A DNA stretch of 64,000 nucleotides from Streptomyces sp. MST-110588. Its GTDB lineage: Bacteria > Actinomycetota > Actinomycetes > Streptomycetales > Streptomycetaceae. Positions 59,072-64,000 of the stretch are shown in pieces. The DNA is taken from contig NZ_CP074380.1 of NCBI RefSeq assembly GCF_022695595.1, forward strand, positions 3,291,001 through 3,355,000, in the 5' to 3' direction. The position numbers and the translations under genes are program-made. A model generated the notes under the pieces. That model ran no database searches, was not told the DNA's origin, and was given only the letters and a program-made list of their open reading frames with translations. Positions within the stretch are counted from its first letter, which is position 1. Each line of letters starts with the position of its first letter.

Positions 59072-59776
59072 CTACGGCTTCCCGGACCCGTACAGCCGCA
59101 GGAAGGTCCGTACTCCCTGGGCGACCATCCCCGCCAGTTCCTCCGCCGGGATCTCCACGGCGCCCTGATAGGTCCGCTGGGTGACCTCCGCCCCGGTCAG
59201 CAGCGCCAGGTGCTTGGCCGCCAGCTCCTCCTCACCGGCCTCGATCCGCAGCAGACCACGGTCGGCCGCCTGCCGCAGATGGTCCGCCAGCACCCGCCGT
59301 ACGGGCCGTGGGCCGGCCTCCTGCCATGCCTCCAGCACCTCCCGCGGCAGCCGCCCGGCCTCGGCGTTGATCACCCGTACGAGCGCGAAGTGGCCCTTGA
59401 ACTCTTCCTGCGGGACCACGAACTCCCGGGCGAAGGCGATGAGATTGGGCTCCGGGTCGGTGAGCCGGCCGATGTGCCGTTCGATGAGCTCCCGGTGGAA
59501 GGCGGAGAGCGCCTGCGAGCTCTCCACCATCATGCTCCGGAAAAGCTGCTCCTTGTCCTTGAAGTGGTTGTAGATCGTGCGCTTGGAGACCCCGGCCTCG
59601 GCGGCGATCGCGTCCACGCTGGCCCGGGTGAACCCCTCGCGCGCGAACACCGTGCGCGCCGCGCTCATGATGGCGCGGCGCTTCTCCGCCAGCCCCCGCC
59701 GCACCGGCGCTCCGGCCGCATCCCCCACCGGCGCTCCGGCCGCGTCTCCTACCGGCGCTCCCGTCTGCGAACCCAT
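59072..59776 (-). CDS. TetR family regulator
   Basis: The 234-residue protein has an N-terminal TetR HTH (about residues 28-75; REGFTRASVDAIAAEAGVSK and RTIYNHFKDKEQLFRSMM) and a C-terminal TetR_C-type helical domain. Before the HTH it carries a tandem repeat GAPVGDAA three times, from a 24-bp DNA repeat; a start inside the repeat is possible. It is divergent from the MFS transporter with direct repeats between them, a typical ligand-responsive exporter pair. Confidence 0.9.
   Translation of the reverse strand: MGSQTGAPVGDAAGAPVGDAAGAPVRRGLAEKRRAIMSAARTVFAREGFTRASVDAIAAEAGVSKRTIYNHFKDKEQLFRSMMVESSQALSAFHRELIERHIGRLTDPEPNLIAFAREFVVPQEEFKGHFALVRVINAEAGRLPREVLEAWQEAGPRPVRRVLADHLRQAADRGLLRIEAGEEELAAKHLALLTGAEVTQRTYQGAVEIPAEELAGMVAQGVRTFLRLYGSGKP
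59703..59774. repeat. Three 24-bp tandem repeats at TetR gene start
   Basis: Units 59703-59726, 59727-59750 and 59751-59774 share the core ACCGGCGCTCC; the first two differ at about three positions. In the TetR gene they encode GAPVGDAA three times at the N-terminus. Slippage could alter the length of the protein without a frame change. Confidence 0.7.
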
Positions 59777-59800
59777 CTCCGCTCCTCTCCGTCAAAAACT

Positions 59801-59845
59801 TGCACTACCCGGTTTACCTCATGCACTGCACCGTGTAGTTTACCT
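59801..59845. promoter_or_regulatory. Direct-repeat operator and promoter for TetR/MFS
   Basis: TGCAC-N6-GTTTACCT occurs twice (59801-59819 and 59827-59845), 26 bases apart. For the MFS gene the second unit overlaps TAGTTT (59836-59841) with TTTACC (59813-59818) as -35, giving a transcript start close to ATG 59849. TetR binding here would block both divergent genes. Confidence 0.55.
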
Positions 59846-59848
59846 GTC

Positions 59849-61423
59849 ATGCCAAAGGAATCCCCGCGGAACAGGCGGTCCGTTCCAGCCGTGACCCTCG
59901 TCGTCACCCTGCTGGGCTACCTGACCCTCCCCATGTCCATGTCCGGAACCACCGTCGCCCTGCCCCGTATCGGCGCCGACCTGGGCGCCTCCGGCCCGGC
60001 ACTCCAGTGGGTGATCACCGGCTACTTCCTCAGCGCCGCCTCCTTCATGCTGGTGGCCGGATCACTGGGCGACCTCTTCGGCCGCCGCCGGGTCTTCACC
60101 GCCGGCGCCGCCCTGTGGTCCGCGGGCATGCTGGCCGGCGCGACCGCGCCGAACATCCTCGTACTCGACATCGCCCGCACCCTCAGCGGCGTCGGCGCCT
60201 CCGGCGTCATGGCCTGCGGCGGCGCCCTGCTGGCCGGCACCTTCCAAGGAGCCGCCCGCACCAGGGCGTTCGCGACGATGGGCACGATCGCCGGCGTGGG
60301 CCTCGCCCTCGGCCCGACCCTCTCCGGCGCACTCGTCGGGGCGCTGGGCTGGCGGATGACGTTCGGTGTCTTCGTCGCCGCGGGGCTGGTCCTGCTGGCC
60401 GGTACGACCCTGATGGCCGAATCGCGCGCCGAGCACCGCCCCCGCGTGGACCGCCCGGGGATCATCACCTTCATCAGCGGCCTGGCACTGGTCATGTACG
60501 GCCTCACCCAGGGCTCCAAGGCCGGCTGGACCAGCCCCCTGGTCCTGGCCCCGGTCCTGGTCGGTACGGCCCTGCTCACCCTCTTCGTACGGCATGAACG
60601 CCGCACCGATCACCCGGTCCTGGACCTGAGTCTGCTGCGCAACCGTCGCTTCATGGGCTGGTGCCTGGCCGCGCTCGGCATGAGCCTGGGCACCTCCGGT
60701 CTGCTGGTCTTCCTGCCCACCTACCTCCAGGGCGTCAACCACGCCTCGGCGCGGGACGCGGGCCTGACGATGCTGATGCTCACCGCGCCCGTCCTGGTCG
60801 TCCCGCCGCTCGCCGGCCGGCTCGTCAACCGCGGGCTTCCGGCCCGGCACCTCATCGTCGTCGCCCTGCTGCTGATGGCGGCCGGCAACGCCTGGCTCAC
60901 CGTGCTGCACCCGGGCATCGGCCCCGTACAGCTCCTCGGACCGCTGCTGACCGCAGGCGCCGGCAACGGCCTGGCTGCCGGCATGATCGACGCCCAGGCC
61001 ATGAACCTGGTCGAGGCCGAGCGGACCGGCATGGCGGCCGGCTTCCTCAACACCGTCAAGGGCGGCTCCAACGCCCTGCTGCTGACCGTCGTCGGCGCCG
61101 CGCTGACCGGACTGATCCAGGCGCGGGTGGGCGGCTCGGCCGAACTGGCCGCCCGGGTGGCCGCAGGCGAACTCGGCAGCACGCACGGGGCCTTCCTCGC
61201 CGCACAGTTCACCGGAGCCTGGCACACCCTCCTGTGGGCGGTGGCTGCCCTCCTGCTCACCGCGGCCCTCACCGTCCACCGTCTGCTCGACCCCTCCCGC
61301 AGCACGTCGACGGAGCGCCCGGCGCCGGGTACGACGGCGGGTACGGCAACGCGTACGACAGCGCGTCCGACGGCACCCTCGACCACCGCACCCCGGCACG
61401 CCACGGCCACATCACACCGCTGA
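59849..61423 (+). CDS. MFS drug transporter (DHA2-type, 14 TMS)
   Basis: The 524-residue protein has about 14 transmembrane helices. Visible MFS/DHA2 elements are LPRIGADLGASGPALQWVIT in helix 1-2, the motif A segment GSLGDLFGRRRVFTAGA and the motif C-like GTIAGVGLALGPTLSGALVG. It should export toxic compounds with protons. The gene is divergent from TetR and followed 65 bases later by an FMN reductase. The C-terminus is a Thr/Ala/Arg-rich tail. Confidence 0.92.
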   Translation: MPKESPRNRRSVPAVTLVVTLLGYLTLPMSMSGTTVALPRIGADLGASGPALQWVITGYFLSAASFMLVAGSLGDLFGRRRVFTAGAALWSAGMLAGATAPNILVLDIARTLSGVGASGVMACGGALLAGTFQGAARTRAFATMGTIAGVGLALGPTLSGALVGALGWRMTFGVFVAAGLVLLAGTTLMAESRAEHRPRVDRPGIITFISGLALVMYGLTQGSKAGWTSPLVLAPVLVGTALLTLFVRHERRTDHPVLDLSLLRNRRFMGWCLAALGMSLGTSGLLVFLPTYLQGVNHASARDAGLTMLMLTAPVLVVPPLAGRLVNRGLPARHLIVVALLLMAAGNAWLTVLHPGIGPVQLLGPLLTAGAGNGLAAGMIDAQAMNLVEAERTGMAAGFLNTVKGGSNALLLTVVGAALTGLIQARVGGSAELAARVAAGELGSTHGAFLAAQFTGAWHTLLWAVAALLLTAALTVHRLLDPSRSTSTERPAPGTTAGTATRTTARPTAPSTTAPRHATATSHR

Positions 61424-61488
61424 CCACACCTCTTCAACCACATAACTCCACCCCATACCCATCCCTACCGACCAACCAAGGAGACCCC

Positions 61489-62118
61489 ATGTCCACCACC
61501 GCATCTCACGCCGCCCAGACCGCTGACGCCACGTCCGCCTCCGAAGCCCCCTACCGCCTCGCCGTCATCGTCGGCAGCACCCGCGAAGGCCGCTTCGGGC
61601 CGGTCGTCGCCAACTGGTTCGCCGAGGTGGCGGGCAAGCGTACGGACCTGGAGCTGGACGTCATCGACCTGGCCGACATCGAACTGCCCGCCGTCATCCC
61701 CGCCTTCGGCTCACAGCCCACGCCCGCCGTCGCCTCCCTGGGCGAACGCCTCTCCGCCGCCGACGCCTTCGTCGTCATAACCCCCGAGTACAACCACAGC
61801 TTTCCCGCGGGCCTGAAGCAGGCCATCGACCTGTTCCGCCAGGAGTGGCAGGCCAAGCCGGTGGGCTTCGTCTCGTACGGGGGCCTGGCGGGCGGCCTGC
61901 GCGCGGTCGAACAACTGCGGCTGGTCTTCGCCGAGCTGCACGCCGTGACCGTACGCGACACCGTGAGCTTCCACATGGCCTGGGAGCAGTTCGACGCGGC
62001 CGGCCAGCCGAAGGACCCCCAGGGCACCGGCACGGCCGCCACCGTCATGCTCGACCAGATCGCCTGGTGGGCCCAGGTCCTGCGAACCGGCCGCACGACC
62101 CGCCCGTACGGCGCCTGA
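61489..62118 (+). CDS. NADPH-dependent FMN reductase (second paralogue)
   Basis: The 209-residue protein has the same flavodoxin-like motifs as the copy at 11826: VIVGSTREGRFGPVVANWF, TPEYNHSFPAGLKQAID and FVSYGGLAGGLRAVEQLR. The N-terminus has about 20 extra residues rich in Ala/Thr. CAAGGAGA precedes ATG 61489. It probably shares a transcript with the MFS transporter, which would make it part of a TetR-controlled detoxification cassette. A clean terminator follows. Confidence 0.9.
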   Translation: MSTTASHAAQTADATSASEAPYRLAVIVGSTREGRFGPVVANWFAEVAGKRTDLELDVIDLADIELPAVIPAFGSQPTPAVASLGERLSAADAFVVITPEYNHSFPAGLKQAIDLFRQEWQAKPVGFVSYGGLAGGLRAVEQLRLVFAELHAVTVRDTVSFHMAWEQFDAAGQPKDPQGTGTAATVMLDQIAWWAQVLRTGRTTRPYGA

Positions 62119-62134
62119 CCCAGCCCCCTTGCCT

Positions 62135-62166
62135 CGAAGGCCGACCCGTCCCCGGGTCGGCCTTCG
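62135..62166 (+). terminator. 13-bp terminator after FMN reductase
   Basis: CGAAGGCCGACCC (62135-62147) pairs perfectly with GGGTCGGCCTTCG (62154-62166) around a six-base loop, 16 bases after the stop codon. Confidence 0.85.
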
Positions 62167-62205
62167 TGCGTTCGGTGGCAGGCTCGGCGGGGCCTGTGCG
62201 TGCGG

Positions 62206-62487
62206 TCAGACGCCGGGGACAGACCTCAGCAGCAGACGGCCGGCGTCTCCACCCTGTTCCACCACGACGTCCATGACGGTGTCGTCGTCCATGCGCAGGA
62301 CGAACTGCGGGTCCGCGTCGACGAGCGCCAGCAGCTCCTCCCGCGCCACCTGCCTGAGGGGCGGTGAGGCAACAGCCATCAGGGTGGCGCCGTCCACCGC
62401 CGTAGTGACCTCTACGGGAAGCCGCATCAGACGGGTGCGGGCATTGGCCCACCACTCCAGATGAGCGACGCCCTGGTAACGGTCCAT
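62206..62487 (-). CDS. Conserved hypothetical protein (93 aa)
   Basis: The 93-residue product starts MDRYQGVAHLEWWANARTRL and continues as short strands and helices (LPVEVTTAVDGATLMAVASP, then DPQFVLRMDDDTVMDVVVEQ). I recognise no family. Codon bias supports coding, and it ends where the previous terminator lies. ATG 62487 is preferred; an upstream in-frame GTG at 62532 falls inside the rRNA terminator. It may be a small cytoplasmic regulator, but that is a guess. Confidence 0.62.
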   Translation of the reverse strand: MDRYQGVAHLEWWANARTRLMRLPVEVTTAVDGATLMAVASPPLRQVAREELLALVDADPQFVLRMDDDTVMDVVVEQGGDAGRLLLRSVPGV

Positions 62488-62518
62488 GCACCGATGATAT
62501 TCGGCGCACAAATGCAGA

Positions 62519-62546
62519 AAGCCCCGCACCATACGGTGCGGGGCTT
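62519..62546 (-). terminator. rRNA operon terminator
   Basis: On the minus strand AAGCCCCGCACC and GGTGCGGGGCTT (62519-62530 and 62535-62546) form a perfect 12-bp stem with a four-base loop, 12 bases beyond the 5S 3' end. It ends in TTTCTGC, a short U-containing tail. Confidence 0.88.
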
Positions 62547-62558
62547 CCCCTAAAAATT

Positions 62559-62677
62559 GTTCGGCGGCGTCCTACTCTCCCACAGGGTCCCCCCTGCAGT
62601 ACCATCGGCGCTGAAAGGCTTAGCTTCCGGGTTCGGAATGTAACCGGGCGTTTCCCTAACGCTATGACCACCGAAAC
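62559..62677 (-). rRNA. rrf: 5S ribosomal RNA
   Basis: The minus strand reads GTTTCGGTGGTCATAGCGTT at the 5' end and ACGCCGCCGAAC at the 3' end, with the inner ACATTCCGAACCCGGAAGCT helix III region, all standard for an actinobacterial 5S rRNA of about 119 nt. Ends are set by the closing helix I (GTTTCGGTGG with CCGCCGAAC) and may be off by a few bases. Confidence 0.95.
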
Positions 62678-62751
62678 ACTATGAAGATGAACTCCAGCCA
62701 GCACAGGCGAGTTCGTTACTTCAGAACCTACACAGTGGACGCGAGCAACTG

Positions 62752-64000
<1,249 letters not shown>

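Overview
The window is chromosomal DNA of a Streptomyces or close relative. Support for this: very high G+C with G/C-rich third codon positions; many GTG starts and one TTG start; several promoters placed so that transcription would begin at the start codon (leaderless genes); a TTA (bldA-type) codon; and lineage-typical genes, namely the nickel regulator Nur, the WhiG anti-sigma factor RsiG, CsoR of the S. lividans type, DUF397/Scr1 regulators and an SCO6880-type secretion gene. The right edge carries a 5S rRNA and the 3' part of a 23S rRNA, both on the minus strand.

Layout. 0-6.4 kb: partial membrane protein, DUF2993 lipid-binding protein, a sulfur block (Cys-rich leader peptide, attenuator-like hairpin, rhodanese, DUF1416), DUF3099, DsrE, nitrobindin, nur and ygfZ. 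6.4-16.7 kb: dtd, rsiG, asparaginase, an Eis-type and two other acetyltransferases, an ankyrin protein, an FMN reductase behind a MerR/SoxR-type promoter, an imine-reductase-like enzyme divergent from an HxlR regulator, and a carotenoid oxygenase. 16.7-21.3 kb: a PrmC-related methyltransferase behind a short leader ORF and hairpins, then a ribbon-helix-helix regulator, a DUF4097 protein and a DrrAB-type exporter. 22.5-27 kb: an IrtAB-like siderophore ABC pair with a DtxR-family gene between the halves, all overlapping. 27-35.4 kb: hydrolase/PucR pair, VOC protein, histidine phosphatase, an XRE-HBHA-DUF2516 group, a PP2C phosphatase and an NlpC/P60 peptidase.

35.7-42.7 kb is a phosphate and copper block: PHO box and 10-bp repeats, pstSCAB (pstS carries a one-base frameshift), a strong terminator, then pit with its DUF47 partner on the other strand, and csoR with its operator. 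42.7-47.5 kb holds a lipoprotein, a bicovalent-flavin oxidoreductase, an ABM protein and a PAP2 phosphatase. 47.7-58.9 kb is a chromosomal type IV secretion-like locus (SLT-NlpC/P60 hydrolase, VirB2-, VirB8- and VirB6-like membrane proteins, SCO6880 protein, VirB4-like ATPase, VirD4-like protein). A regulatory module (HATPase, Scr1/DUF5753, two DUF397 proteins) sits between the hydrolase and the rest. 59-62.1 kb is a TetR/MFS/FMN-reductase efflux cassette, followed by a terminator and the rRNA genes.

The genes interlock mainly through regulation: phosphate (PHO box, Pst, Pit), metals (Nur, CsoR, DtxR), sulfur (leader peptide before the rhodanese), redox or drug stress (MerR-type promoter, TetR/MFS) and development (RsiG, Scr1-type regulators). 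Two probable single-base deletions in G/C homopolymers (pstS and the VirB6-like gene) raise the possibility of sequencing error. Assignments rest on motifs, length and context read by eye; no database search was run.
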